From the NCBI GenBank assembly GCA_964019135.1, contig OZ025255.1, positions 20,995,708 through 21,059,707 on the forward strand: a DNA stretch of 64,000 nucleotides, given 5' to 3'. Position 1 is the first letter of the stretch, and each line of letters starts with the position of its first letter. The notes under the pieces are model-generated. The model ran no database searches. It was not told the origin of the DNA and was given only the letters and a program-made list of their open reading frames with translations. Source of the DNA: Arenicola marina. Taxonomy: Eukaryota; Annelida; Polychaeta; Arenicolidae. This document shows positions 1 through 12,631 of the stretch, piece after piece. Position numbers and translations under genes: made by a program.

Positions 1-180
1 AAAGTAGTGGCTTTGAACCCATTTAGTTTTTTTTATTTGCTGACGTCAAGCTATGACGACACAGTGACATCTGAAAAGCAACCTGGGTCTTTCTCACGAA
101 TCATGAAAAATGCCTGTTTTGGATTGTATTATCGCTCACGGGCATGAATAGGCAATCTGGCATATCTGGCAGTCTGATGT

Positions 181-330
181 ATCGATTGATTGATTGATTG
201 ATTTTATTTATTTCCTCCATTTGCTGGAGAGTTACATGAAATCCAATTACAAGTAACACAACTCACATAACACCAAACGTGAAAAAGGAACTAAATAACA
301 ACAAAAGAAAGCTCTAACGAGTACGTATTC
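181..330 (-). mobile_element. 3' tail fragment of a non-LTR retrotransposon
   Basis: A short tetranucleotide run (TGAT)n at 181-202 is followed by TTTATTTATTT and then unique sequence. Read on the minus strand this is an A-rich end followed by (ATCA)n, the usual 3' end of CR1/RTE-like retroposons. The same kind of start (TTTATTTCATTTATTT) marks the 3' end of the larger element at 11.2 kb. No coding remains are visible, so this is inference from the tail only. Confidence 0.35.
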
Positions 331-2728
331 ATTGGGTACCTATCCACTAGGTATATCGGGCCAGGTCAGTAGTACCTCAGGGTACGTTCATATGCGAGGA
401 CTTGCCACGCACTCGCACAAACGCTCAAGAAAACAGCGCGCTCATTGGCTGATAACGGCATGTTTGGACGTTTGCCTAGAATTAAAGCTGTTTGTTGCTT
501 TTCTTCACAGTTGTGAATGAATGCACTTAATTGAACACTGCAGAGGTTTGTCAAATGGGTCCAAAAAGATTCTCTAACTGGTAAATACTTACAACATGAG
601 TGAATGTAGTGGGCCAGGCCATCTGAGTAGACCTTTGGTCATAGTTTTGACATATAGTATCCCAGAGATTTCCTTAATGTGCCTGTAGATTCACCTTTGG
701 TAATGATCGGAATACCATATGCCAAATCAAATATTTACACGCAAATTAAAAATTTGCAGAAGGCCGTAGCGCGAAAACTATGGATCCCACGGTTCAACAA
801 ATGGGCATCTCTGTCGCGAGTTATTGAGGACCTGGGTGTATTGGCACTAATCCTGTGTCCTTATCTCTACGAAAGCCAGGATAGCACTTTCCACTTCATA
901 CTTCCCACTTCCGATTTCCCACTTCCCAAATTCTGTTCTCAAATACCAACATGCTATTTCCAACTTAATAAGTAATGTGAAGTTAAAATGGCAGACAGGG
1001 TAGAACTTGTGTCGCGGTACTTTCAAGCCGGTTACATTTACAAAGACATTATCACTGCTTTCAATTTGCGACATGATGTGAAACTCTGGTGTTAAATCTG
1101 ACAGAAAGTACTTCATGCAACACTGCCGTAACCATTGACAGTAAGCATCAAACGGGGCATAGTCTACGCACCGTCCTTACGTATGGAAGGGGAGTCCTAG
1201 ATTCTTAATCGTAGCTGCTTAATTCTTCATTCTAAGTCTGTGTCTTCTTACATTTAGTTCTAAAAGTTGCATTCTAAACGCTACATCTTTGTTACTTCTA
1301 AATCTTGTGTTTTTGATCCTTATTTGTTATATATCCGTTATTTACGTGGCCTACCCGCCAATGTTAGTATTTGGATCCAAATTTCATGGATAAGTAGCAA
1401 ACATTAATGTCCATCGTTAAGCTGAGTCGTATTCTAGAAGTCACAGGTATACTTTGCATGAATACATAGGGGTGGGTTATAATGTGTCCACTGATTGCCA
1501 AACACGCTGGAGATAGTTTGGACTTTCGCTTGCGCGTTCTATGTGGTAATTTTGTCACTACAGCTTGCAGCATCAGTACACATGATTCTCCATGAAGTTG
1601 TTCGTACATATGCAGTTTTCGGATTTTAAGTGTTCGCAAAAAAAGTAGCAGGCAGAACAACCCCATTCAACTTGGTCAATGCGATGGTTTAGATAGCAGG
1701 TTAAAATCACCGTAGAATATAAAAATTTACTTTCACAAAATACTTTAACATAAACCGAAAATAATTGCGTTTAAAAATGCATAAATATCATAACAAATTG
1801 GAGAGGCAATGAATGAATGTATAGTAATGTGATATTGATGTCCCTTCACTGGGTGGGTGAGGCCAACCTCGTCTTTATATATTGTTGCCAATCAATCATC
1901 GAATAAGGATTTGATAGTTGCCTGTAGTGAAATGATCCAGCCACAGTGCAAAGCAATGTAACATATCCTACACGCTAGAGACACGTATAGGAACTGAACC
2001 CATGTTAAACAATTGTGTGACGTCTACGCGAGTGGTGAATAATATGTGTGTTGAATGAGCTCTCCAAAAAGCCGGAGAGACTCTGGCCACCTTCCACCGT
2101 CCCTTAAAAAATGTGTTTTCTCATCTCTACTGTGGACGAAATTAAGTCTCGTGCTTTGTGGCGACATTGTCACGACAGCCAAACACACACAGCTTCCACC
2201 AGCATATGTAAAAGTAATTGCAACATGAGTTTCGCATGGCCTCGAATGGCAAGAAGACATGACTAAACACCAATTCAATGTTGGTAAAGGAAGAAGCCGG
2301 ACGATCAAGTTGGTACTTGATGACAAAGCCGTCTACTTGATGACCGCTGTGTAATTCATGTATATGTAGTTATGTTTGTTACGATTCTATTATGCCATCA
2401 GGGTTTTCATTGCTCCGCAATTATTCGTCCATATTGTTATTGCTCTGAATAGGTTTATGGAAAGAAAATGTAATCGGATTTTCGCCTTTTCTGATTGCAA
2501 GGTTTCATTTCCTCACAAACGACAAGATTAAACTTCTCGAACACGTTTAGTCATTCGCAACTTTCTTGGTAACAACGTAAGTCGCATTTGCCATAAATGC
2601 CAGGCAATTGGTGACGTCATATATAGGATTGAAAAATGTTGCATTGCCCTAACGTTCCTATTGCCTATGCATGTATATATAATAAAACATCTGTCGAATC
2701 TGTGACAACTGCTTGATGTCATATCGAT
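331..2728. other. Intergenic DNA, no recognisable gene
   Basis: AT-rich sequence upstream of the receptor gene. Only short open frames are present and none resembles a known family. A degenerate CT-rich stretch with repeated CTTCCACTTC/CTTCCCACTT words lies at 884-930. The promoter of the receptor gene is presumably just upstream of 2729, but I see no convincing TATA box or initiator. Confidence 0.5.
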
Positions 2729-5466
2729 ATGCAGCTTCTCATCCACTTAGCATGTACGGGGCTATTGGTGGCCACTGTGATGACATGTGTCTACTGCGAT
2801 GGAACATTACCTGAAAATCATCTACAGTTGACATTGATCAGTGGGTATATTGACTTAAATATACAAGGGTCGGTTGCCATATGCAACGGAGTCCAATCCC
2901 CTTCCTCGTGTGGCCACATATCGATGTCCTTGTGGACTGCATTGAGACGGGTGCGAGCTTGGCGGCATTCATGTGACCCAGAGGAGGCATGTCAGCTAGG
3001 GACCATCCAAAGCCCCATCCCTCCCCCAAGCACCACACTTTACTCGCCATGTGCGGTGATCAAAGCATCACTGTGACGTCACTGGATTCACGGGACGGAG
3101 TTCCCACGTGTGACATCCGGCTCACTAGCCTGCTGCGACTGCTTGATATTGGCAGTCACGTGTCTCCCAATGACAGTATTGTCACTTTGGGTGAAATGTG
3201 CGGCAAATGGCCCCGATCCGTTTACTTGTCTCCCACGGACAAGGTCTCAATGCATTGGTTAAGACATCTTCATCATGACAGGGTGTCATCATTCTGTGTC
3301 GTATACCAGCCACTCAGCCGAAACACGGTAATGAGACTTGGCGACAGTCAAAATCGAAAGTTGTGTGGCCTGTTTGACGGAATGATGCGATCAAAGTGTT
3401 TGGAAGGCCAAGCCATTCTATCTCCTGCAAAAGGAAGCGACCCGGAATTCTCCCATTTATCTCTGCGAGGTCCAGCTCCTGATTTCCTGTTCATTGACCG
3501 ACATCAGAGGCGGTACACATGGCTTGTCGCTGGTCCACCGTGGACCGCATCGGGGGTCAGCGTGGCGTCGTTCACATGTAACGACTCCAGGACACCCCAA
3601 TATGGCGAGCTCGAGCTCTGGGATGGACCCTACTCCCAAGCTGAAGACCGGTATCGTGGGAGCTTATTGTGGCGGAGATCATGTACATGGCATTGCGAAA
3701 AGGCTGGTCAATGTGGGGTGCATGGCAACATTGGGGCTGTCACTCTTCATGCTGTTGTAAGTCATACGGCGAGGGTAGGTATGCAACTATTCTATACCTC
3801 AAAGACACTACCCAGCCCCGCCAACTCCACTTACAAAATGACTTTCGAAAACTTCACAAAACACGTCTTTGACGTCACCACCGGAAGTGCAAACTCCCAA
3901 ATACAAATACAATTCTCTGAATACCATCCTCAGGGTCTGCTCTTAGCTGAGTTACATCCCCATTACAGCGGTTACAGTCACCTGGGCTGTTTGGGCGGTG
4001 GATTGTTTATAGTTGAGACAAAGAAATGGCTGAGGTTAAACGTTCTGTCAAGTATCAGTTCGCGACGCACCTCTGACATGTGGCAGTTGCCGGCGGAAGG
4101 GACGGCATTGAAACTGAGCAACAGACCCGTGATGCTCTTGTTGAAGTCCTTCGCCGGGCTAAGTACCGTGTCTGTCCGTGGCGTTGCCATAGCACATACA
4201 TGTAAAGGATTTGTGAACCCACCCTTGTCAAAATACCCTGAAAACGGAGTCCTCTCAACACCTAGGTACATAATTCCACGAACGTCAGAAGACGTGTGCG
4301 TTGCGGCCACTTTTATCTGGTCTGATGCCGAAATGGATGCCTCCCATTGGACAATTGTCAAGTTCCAGAAGCCTGTAGAACTGGCCTTTTATCCGACGCA
4401 CTACACCCTGACCCGTCTGACGAATCTTCCGCGCGTCAAATTTCGTGATATAGGCTGTCATTTTAAGTATGCCGAAGCTGGCTTTATACCCCACGGCGTA
4501 GCTTTTTGGAGTAACTTGACGCAGATCAAAGAGATATACAAAATAGACTTCAGCCAACAAGGTACGTTTATCTTTGACAGTGTTTGCCTTCTCTTTGGCT
4601 TGCGTGTTGAGATAGAGCAGGCGAGCTTGCAGGACCTGCGGTGTTTGGTATATGATTCTATACCGAATCCACAATGGACGAATGTTTTGCATTACACCAT
4701 ACCGAAATGGCCCTGCGGCTCTATCCTAATGCCGAAACCACAAGCCAAGCAATGGCTGCGTCAGCACATGTATATAGCGACGTCAGCGAAACACATAGGA
4801 GCAGATTGTATCACCATGCGTGTGTCGTTAACGCATGAGTGTGGCCTGCTCCCCGGAGAACAAATTCGTTTGTTAGTTCGATACGGCGATATTATGGAAA
4901 CTGTTTGGCGAGGTACGAAGGGCAGTGATTTCTTTGTCATGAGATGGTACACGACTGTACCCGACACGTATACAAAGTTTGTCATGGATTTCGCGGACAG
5001 ACCTGACGCATGTGTCACCCACATATCCTACAAATTTAGTCGATGCAGATTGTTGACTTCTGGGTTGCAGGACAGCAGCACGTCGCTCGAAATAACAGAA
5101 GGCCTCGCCGATAGAAGACAACAGCTTGCACGTAATATTGCGCCAACTTGTACGGCGCACCCAGAACCATTTTTTCCTGCCATGACCAGAGCTCATTATG
5201 AAATAGCGGATTTTTTTACCAATTCAAGAATATGCGTCCCTTCTCTGCGTTTTTGCTACTACTTCAACCTATTCAGAGGATTAACTGACGGCTCCTGGCA
5301 ACACGTGAGAGAGTCATGCTTATCACAGGGTGCAGATATCATCACCATCAGCAGCGAACTTCAGTGGACCTGGCTATCTAGTTTCTTTTTGATGGGACTG
5401 TGGAATTCTTTCCGAGAATTGGCGAGATTGCAGATGATTCACATCGGGCTCAGCATACACAAACAG
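2729..5466 (+). CDS. GRL101-type receptor, N-terminal ectodomain and first half of the C-type lectin domain
   Basis: First coding block of a large cell-surface receptor. The ATG at 2729 opens with a signal peptide (basic-free start, hydrophobic core LLVATVMTCVYC, then DG). The long continuation reads in a different frame (open from about 2977 to 5574), so there is either a frame break or an unrecognised short intron between about 2870 and 2990. The ectodomain is rich in paired cysteines and beta-type sequence, perhaps CUB-like repeats, but I cannot assign each one. At the end a C-type lectin domain begins (Cys-Tyr-Tyr-Phe start, then SWQHVRESCLSQGA and WTWLSSFF). A good donor (CAG|GTTTGT) closes the block at 5466 in phase 0, and the lectin fold continues at 6132 in the same phase. 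GRL101-like receptors have LDLa, LRR and 7TM parts; the CUB/lectin head is an extension. Family assignment is firm from the downstream block; this head is less certain. Confidence 0.72.
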
Positions 5467-6131
5467 GTTTGTTCTAGCAACCAACCCGCAGCCAATCTTA
5501 ACGACACTCATGCATTTACAATCAATTCAATATTCTCCTGTCAGAGTAACATGTATGGCTGCTTTGATATTTAACTGGGTGGTGATGTAGCACCAATTTT
5601 ATATCGCTGCCGGTTAGATAACAATAACTGTTCAGATGCACTCTAGCTATAGACGTTATAAGGTGACACACAATAAGACTATCGTGTTCTCCTGACGAAA
5701 AGAGTACTTCAGTCTCACGTAACTGTTCAAGGTTTGGATTTTGCAGATTTCAAAGATTGTTCGCGCAGTAATATGCTTACGAAGAATTTAAAATTTCAGA
5801 AGCCCAAATAATTAGATCTAAGTCGAAATTAATTTTAGATGTTTTACTCTGGAACTGGATCGGTTACAATTATAGCTAAAAAAGGGGGTATGGGGGTATA
5901 TAACCTTGTTTTAACTAGCCTAGCGCCGTTGTTTATTCTTTTGAAGTTACATATCTTAACGGTAAGCACCGTCCGCAGTTCAAAATTACTCTCAAATTTA
6001 TCCCTTAGTACCTGTCTAAACTAGCAACTTTACCCGGGCTTACTCAAAATCAAGCTATTGGGGTCTTCCTGACGAATATTATTGTTATTATTGAATGATT
6101 TTCGCAAATAATTAGACACACACACTTGCAG
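5467..6131 (+). other. Intron inside the C-type lectin domain
   Basis: The donor GTTTGT at 5467 and the acceptor ending TTGCAG at 6131 are both in phase 0. Joining them restores a lectin-like stretch with an IGL motif just before and a KWTTG motif just after the splice. The intron is AT-rich and holds no other feature I can name. Confidence 0.75.
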
Positions 6132-9100
6132 AAGATGCCGCCGAAGTGGACGACTGGCCTCCCACCGGTGTTTCAGAAGTGGCTTGTACCTGACAGAGGT
6201 AGCACACTACCAACAAATTTCATGAAAAGATGCGGGTTTAGCTACGACAGTTTTGTTGAGGATGCCTCGCAGAAGCTTCAGCCTCAGTGGAATGCGCAAA
6301 CGTCCTGTACATCTCTGGTAATCTACTCCATGACTGACATGGCCTGGATCGATGTGCCCTGTGATCGGGCCTTCGACCATGTTATGGCCATATGTGAAGT
6401 ACCTATGAATCAGCCTAATTTAGTCGTTAGAGACCGCTTTCATCTAAGTTCTTATGCAAGTTGTTCTGATGTTAGACAGTGGATACCTCAGTTGGAAATT
6501 TGCGTTTTGTTAGTAGAAGTCGATGTCGTATCGAATATATTAACTGCATACGAGACATGTCGACAAATTGATAGCGAAATATTCAGTACTGCGAATTTAA
6601 GAGACGTCACCGTAATGTTGAGTTACATAGCGCTCATGATGAAAGACCCAGAGAATGACGTTGTCATCACCACTCTGGATGGGAAAATCCAATGCGAACT
6701 GAACCGCATCACGGAAATGGATGGCAATATTAAACTTGAAACACTTGTTGACAAGAAATTCCATTGTAACTCAGGAGTTCACAACGAGTCGGCGAGATAC
6801 ATTATATGTGAGTCACCCATCACACTATCTAAACATGAATGCCGCCGCGGAGATTTCCGATGTCTGGACGACACATGTATCTTGGCTCAGTTTGCATGTG
6901 ACGGTGAACTGGACTGCCCTGATGGCTCTGACGAGACCGACTGCTCTGATATCTGCCACTTTAATGCTCCAATTTCCTTGGACGGTCATGCAACTATGAG
7001 CAGCACTGATTGCTTCATGTCTTGCTATTATCCTTGGTGTTCATGTATCAGTTTATATTTTCATTGTGAAAAATCAGGTAAATGTCTGCCTGCATCCAGA
7101 GTTTGTGATAACAAAGTTGACTGTGAAGGCGACGAAGACGAACTTCTTTGTATACATGATATACAAATCGCCCTAAATGATGATGAAGCGGTATTTGTTT
7201 GCCTTGATGGAGATACGATTTCGGTTGACATGGTCGGTGACTTGGTTCCTGATTGCTCACAGCAGGAAGACGAAGGTGATTTATTGTCCTTCCACACCAA
7301 AGATGAATTACTACAGAGCGAGAGTCTTGATTCACTTTGCGATTTACCCAGCTACACAACCTGTGTAAAAGGGTTCCTTGGAAAGTGTTATCCCATAAAG
7401 AAATTTTGTGTTTATGAACGCGACCGTGTCACCGGATGGGTAAAGTATTGTAGAAACGGTCTTCATTTGTCTGATTGCATGGACTACCCGTGTCCTACCA
7501 TGTTCAAGTGTCCGTTTGGGTACTGCATACCGACCCACAACGTCTGTGATGGAGTGGCGGACTGTCCCCACATGGAAGACGAAAAGAACTGTGAGTCTTT
7601 GTCCTGTCCCGGCATGTTGCAGTGTAACGCTGATAAAGTATGTGTACATCCCAGCAATGTTGGGAATGGTATTAATGATTGCCTGACGTCGGCCGATGAT
7701 GAATTTGTGGGCAGAGACTTTCAGTGTCCTATGCGATGTCGTTGTGTAGGTTTAGCTGTTTCATGCGCGAATTTAGGTCTAAATACCTTACCGCAATTGC
7801 CTGAAAAGATGAAAGTTCTTGATTTTGCTGATAATATGTTAGTGCTGGATAACCATGCATTTCAAACTTACAAATACTTAATTATTATTGACCTTTCGCA
7901 AAACAACATTGAATCAATCGGCGCATACGCATTCACGTCTCTCAAATTATTAGCAAGGTTGTTTCTGTGGGGTAACAATTTGGTGGCTATTAGTCAAAAC
8001 GCATTTATCGGGCTGAGCCGAGTAACATTACTTGACATAAGACACAACAAAATAGATACATTGTTCGTGGACGCGTTCAGAGATCTTCACGCGTTAACCT
8101 CTTTGGACTTGAGTGACCAGATGATCCATATCATCGAACCTTCCGCATTCTCGGATGTTCGTTCGCTGGAGGTTCTAAATTTATCTTCAAATACAATAGT
8201 AACATTATCCAGGAGCAGTTTCGTCGGTCTCGAGATTTCATTACAGGTTTTAGATCTTCGAAACAACTTCATCATATTCCTCGATGTGAATACTTTTGAC
8301 GGTTTTACTTCTCTGGTTTATATTTACATGGATAATGATTTCCTGTGCTGTTTGTGCCCATCACAACAAAGTGTGATATAACCTTGAATATATGCACGTC
8401 AATGCTAGGAGGTCCGGTCACGCGAGGTATCTGCATTTTTTCGGTACTTTGCAATTTGGTGTCTAATATTATATCTGTCATTACTGAAAGAAAGAGTCTT
8501 CGGAAAGTACAGACATCCATAATAACACTGAATACGGTAAATTGCTTGCACGCGTTATGTTCTCTCGCCTATGTTGGGGTTGACCTTTACTTTTGGGACG
8601 AGTACCTTGATTATGCCACCTACTGGACGTCGGGTTACCTGTGTACGTCTCTGGGCTTATTACTGTTTGTAACATTTCACACCCACAACATTATGCTGGC
8701 AGTGTACGCAACACAGCGCATGATTGCAATTAAATATCCTATGCGGGGGATCCGTGTCAGCCTGAGGCATATTGGATTGGTCGTGATGTTCGGTGCCGCC
8801 ATATTAACTACTATAAATGTCCTTGTGACTTGGACACGCGATTCGCTTGGACGTGATCCGTTCTGTCTCACAATTCCAGCCCTTACAAGCAAAGAGACCA
8901 CGTGGCAAATATCATGCGCTATATTTTGTAGTGTTAACGTTGTCACTTATGGATTGGCAGTGTCGATGTACGTCATAATATGTCATTCAATTGTGCGAAG
9001 GGATATCGATGCAGTTTCCCGGAGTAGAAACTCTACATCGGGGTATCTCTTCCTACCAGTCGTCAACTTAATCCTCTGTGCGTCGTCTTTGGTGACACTG

Positions 9101-9244
9101 ATTTCAATGCAGCTCTTTTTCGTGCTGCGTGAAAATGTCACGCCAATGATGAACGCGTGGAGTTTTATTGTCTACACGCAAGTATGCCAACTGGCGGAAA
9201 CATTCATCTACACATTTGTACCGCGTCTTTGTAACAAGAAGTGA
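6132..9244 (+). CDS. GRL101-type receptor: lectin C-half, LDLa modules, LRRs, 7TM domain
   Basis: Continuation of the receptor. The lectin domain ends with AWIDVPCDRAFDHVMAICE. LDLa modules follow: a complete one with the DGSDE calcium cage (about 6840-6950), others at about 7045-7152 and 7495-7592, and degenerate ones between and after. A Cys-rich LRR N-cap (CPMRCRC, about 7725) leads into about six leucine-rich repeats to 8330. The reading frame then stops at 8381, but the seven-helix domain continues in another frame from about 8345 to the TGA at 9242. A single-base loss (or two-base gain) near 8360-8375 would explain this. Seven hydrophobic segments are visible. The DRY motif is QRM, and the NPxxY region is ETFIYTF, so both classical motifs are altered. 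This is the order found in Lymnaea GRL101 and LGR type C receptors. Ligand unknown; the protein would sit in the plasma membrane. Could be a recent pseudogene or an assembly error. Confidence 0.82.
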
Positions 9245-10090
9245 TGATTACAAAATGCACCGCTTTATATGATAACACTGTGGCCTATGAATGATCTGTG
9301 TGTACATTTCCCTGACTAAACTAATATGGTAATTACGATGAAGAAGAGAATGAGGTAGAAAGAGAGGGAGAGACAGTGTGCGTGAGAGGGGGGCGAGGCA
9401 CATATAAAAGCGAAGCTCGATTAACACGGGTTCGTCAGTCATGCGACGACACAAGTGTTTCCTGCAATGAGAACACATATCAGTGTGGCAAAGTCGGCGT
9501 TTATGGCCTTTGAGATATACAGAAGTGCCACCTAATAGGATCCACAGAGAATATAGAATTGTGTAATCATGTCGCCATCTAGTGGTGTATAGTTTTATAT
9601 GTGGTGCTGTCTAGCGAGGCACCGCGGTGTTAAACATTTTTCTGTGAATATTCTGTGAATATGGTAATCCATGTGACGAGTATGTATTATGGCAAGTGGT
9701 ATTTAGGGGTTGCGTGTTGGTACTTTGTCAGTGCGATGTATCTAATTTGTGAATGCCACTTTATTTTGGGGAATATGGCGCTAAGGTTAAATCTTGTCCC
9801 AGATCTATTTTAGGTATTTCACAAAGAGTTATTTTCATGTTACAGAGTCCAGCATGGCTGAAAGGAATTAAACACCCGTAAGGAGATTGCGGTTAGTATG
9901 TGTGTAATTATATCACCATTGTTTGGTTATTTGTCGCCTCCGATTATCGCAAACCTTGCTTTTGGTATCGCGGGTATTGTTTTGTATAATTAATCTTTGA
10001 GTCTCATACAGAGCATGTCAATTTATATCGCTCGTTTATAGGAATCTTGTTTTATTAAATGAGGTACGTGAGCTCGAGATTATAACCTGT
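9245..10090. other. Intergenic DNA downstream of the receptor
   Basis: Includes a purine-rich stretch at about 9339-9395 (GAAGAAGAGAATGAGG and GAGAGGGAGAGAC). No gene is recognised. The receptor's 3' UTR probably occupies the first part, but I see no convincing AATAAA close to the stop. Confidence 0.45.
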
Positions 10091-10445
10091 ATATCGCGGT
10101 AGCGAGGCCTGGGTTCTTCAGGGCTAACCCGAACTCACCCGGGGGGTTGGGGGAATCAACCGCCGCAGGCAGTTCCAATTTCGGCAAGTAGCTTTTCAGT
10201 TTGGCAGGCATTCAGATATCGCTTACCCACCCAAACAGGGCATTTTGGTCCATAGGTTTAGAAGAAAATCACAATTTTATGATATCAAGAATTCTTGTCA
10301 GATATAGAAATATTTAATTTGCAAGCTCAAAATGTGACCTAGCTGATCAGCTGGCACCATGTTGTGTATGCATAGATCTACTAAATCATTTATTTACCAC
10401 CTAAAATGCTAGCTGGCAAAATAAAAGTCTGCCTCCTACCCTGGC
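10091..10445 (+). repeat. Dispersed repeat, copy A
   Basis: Shares blocks with 16650-17120: a GGCAGGCA/GGCGGGCA stretch, TTTTGGTC followed by AGGTTTAGAAG, and a later block with GCTGGCAAAA. A partial third copy lies near 27005-27080. It is non-coding, so I call it a dispersed interspersed repeat of unknown class. Copy B at 16.7 kb is split by a MITE, which dates that MITE as younger. Confidence 0.5.
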
Positions 10446-11240
10446 CTCAGTGGGAAAATTGGACCTCTGTAATGCTATAATGCTCCTTATATTTTGTAAG
10501 ATATAGGAAACACAATTAATGTCTTTAAATTTATATCTGTTACTGGACAATTAACAGTGGGACAATGCACAATACATAGTTTCTGTCACTTCAAAACATC
10601 CCCCTAGAACTAAATTGTATAATTGTTTTCAATGTCATCTTTATTTGCAACTTGTGACATCATATTCTAACTCATGCTGTATGCATTATTTCTGAATTAA
10701 ATGCATTTTATGGCTTGAATTCACCACTGGCATGTATTAGGGCCCATTAACTTCACTTCACAGCTCCTGGCTGCAACTTGTCAGTTTAACCTGCATTGAT
10801 AGACATCTTCCATAGGCATAGCCATGTACATGTCCATGCGCTTTTTATCTATAAAAGTCACAATCCTTTACAATTGTAGCCAACCTGCAAATATGCTGAG
10901 ATCACCAGGAAAAGGAAGTTCTTTCAGTGTAACATATGCTCCAAAGAGTCCTGCTAACAACCCTGCTAATCAGGTATACATCAAAGCTGCTCACACAGCA
11001 AAGCGCTTTAATTCATTGATGAGTACAGCAGGCAGATGTCCTTCCCATATACAAACTGAATATGCCAAATTTATGTATATCAATGCTGTACTAGCTTCAG
11101 TTGGCTGTTTGATAAATGTTCCCTAATTACTGACACCATAGACTACTCTGATCAGTAAGAATGGCTTAAAGAATCAAGTATAAACTTGATATGATATGAT
11201 ACAATTCTTCTTCTATATTTGACTATTGATCTAAATTGGG
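10446..11240. other. Intergenic DNA with one unrecognised small open frame
   Basis: Mostly AT-rich. An open frame at 10824-11126 (+) of 100 codons has a plausible amino-acid composition in its second half (SPGKGSSFSVTYAPKSPANN), but I recognise no family. It could be an exon or a transposon relic. Confidence 0.3.
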
Positions 11241-11572
11241 CTATAGAAGTGTGGGTTCCAGAGTTCAGAGTTTATTTCATTTATTTAACCAACACAAATA
11301 AATCTGTTGTTACATGAATACATACGCATTACAGAGGTATTGCAGGTTAGGAGACACAGGCTAAGATTAATTAATCGCGAACGCCTGGCCACCTTATCAT
11401 ATCAGTTCACACAAAAAAAATGCTTAGATGGCGGAACACGCAAATAGAACATAAAAACAAACAAAACGTATCATACAGAGGGTAAACGTTTGGACTAAAT
11501 TTTAACGAACCACCCCCCCATCCTTGGACCCCCCCTCTCCAAAACAAACACTTACCCCTCCATAAATAAATG

Positions 11573-12631
11573 TTAATACTGGCATATGTAGCAGTTTTCA
11601 ATGGTACAGTCGTAGGAGTAATTATCTAGAATAATGATTTTGTTGTAGTTTGCGAATCCATGTATGCTGTGCGTGTCTATTTTAGAGAGAACACTGGTGG
11701 GCTCATTATTAATGAGATCAACAAGACTATGTCTGATACACTTAAGGGCAAAGGAATGTCTGGCTCTACTGGTAAAGACATACGATTTACGTCTGGTATT
11801 ATGATGGTGTATATCACAAAGCGAAGTAAGCGGTAGATTCAAAAAGTATTCTGGAAGAATTCCCTTCTTTTGTTTGTAATAAAATTTTAGCAGCTGTAGT
11901 TTATGTATGTCTGTTATCTTTAGGCATCGCAGTTGTTTAAACAGAGGCTCGGAGTGCGCATTCCATTTACTTAGCGTAATAGCCCTCATTGCCTTTTTCT
12001 GTAATCTAAACAAACTGGTGTTGTCATAACCCCATAGCAGGACCCCTGTTGTTATATGAGGCAGAATCAATGAATTATACAGGCTTAGTAAAACGTGTTG
12101 GGGAAGGATATGTTTCAGTCTATGCATAATGCCAATGGATTTGTTTATTTTGTTTGCAATTTTTCTTACATGATTATGCCACTTAAGATGTTTATTTATG
12201 GTGATACCCAACAGATTGAATTCATCAACACACTCCAAATGCGTATTGTTAATTGACAACTCTATTGGGTTTACTTTTCTTTGTGGCGTATAAAAAAGCA
12301 TATATTTGGATTTCTCTTTGTTAAGAACTAGCCGATTTGCAGACAACCACTCATTTATTTCTCTAAGTTCTGCATTTATAATAATAGAGGATGTTCCAGT
12401 TGTAGATAAGTTAAGTGAAAAGAAAAGCGTGGTATCATCCGCATATATTATATATTTAAAGAATTTACTACACTGTTCTATGTCATTAATATAAATTATG
12501 AATAATAATGGTCCTAGAATGGAACCTTGTGGTACACCTGTCGTTATGTTCGTCATGTTTGATGTGACGTCATCCAGACAAACACATTGCGATCTATTTG
12601 TTAAATAATTCTCCAGCAAACTCAGGGCCAT
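11573..12631 (-). CDS. Reverse transcriptase C-half (LINE ORF2, part 2)
   Basis: Continues the same polyprotein in another frame after the A-run slip. It contains GVPQGSILGPLLF, the catalytic YADD box within IIYADDTTLFF, and the thumb region LLGITINKHLKW. The C-terminal stretch (LPHITTGVLLWG) is typical of CR1/L2/Jockey-group elements. It ends in CTIENCYICQY and a stop at 11573. No RNase H domain is seen. One indel separates it from part 1, so this copy is probably dead, although it otherwise looks recent. Confidence 0.87.
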   Translation of the reverse strand: MALSLLENYLTNRSQCVCLDDVTSNMTNITTGVPQGSILGPLLFIIYINDIEQCSKFFKYIIYADDTTLFFSLNLSTTGTSSIIINAELREINEWLSANRLVLNKEKSKYMLFYTPQRKVNPIELSINNTHLECVDEFNLLGITINKHLKWHNHVRKIANKINKSIGIMHRLKHILPQHVLLSLYNSLILPHITTGVLLWGYDNTSLFRLQKKAMRAITLSKWNAHSEPLFKQLRCLKITDIHKLQLLKFYYKQKKGILPEYFLNLPLTSLCDIHHHNTRRKSYVFTSRARHSFALKCIRHSLVDLINNEPTSVLSKIDTHSIHGFANYNKIIILDNYSYDCTIENCYICQY

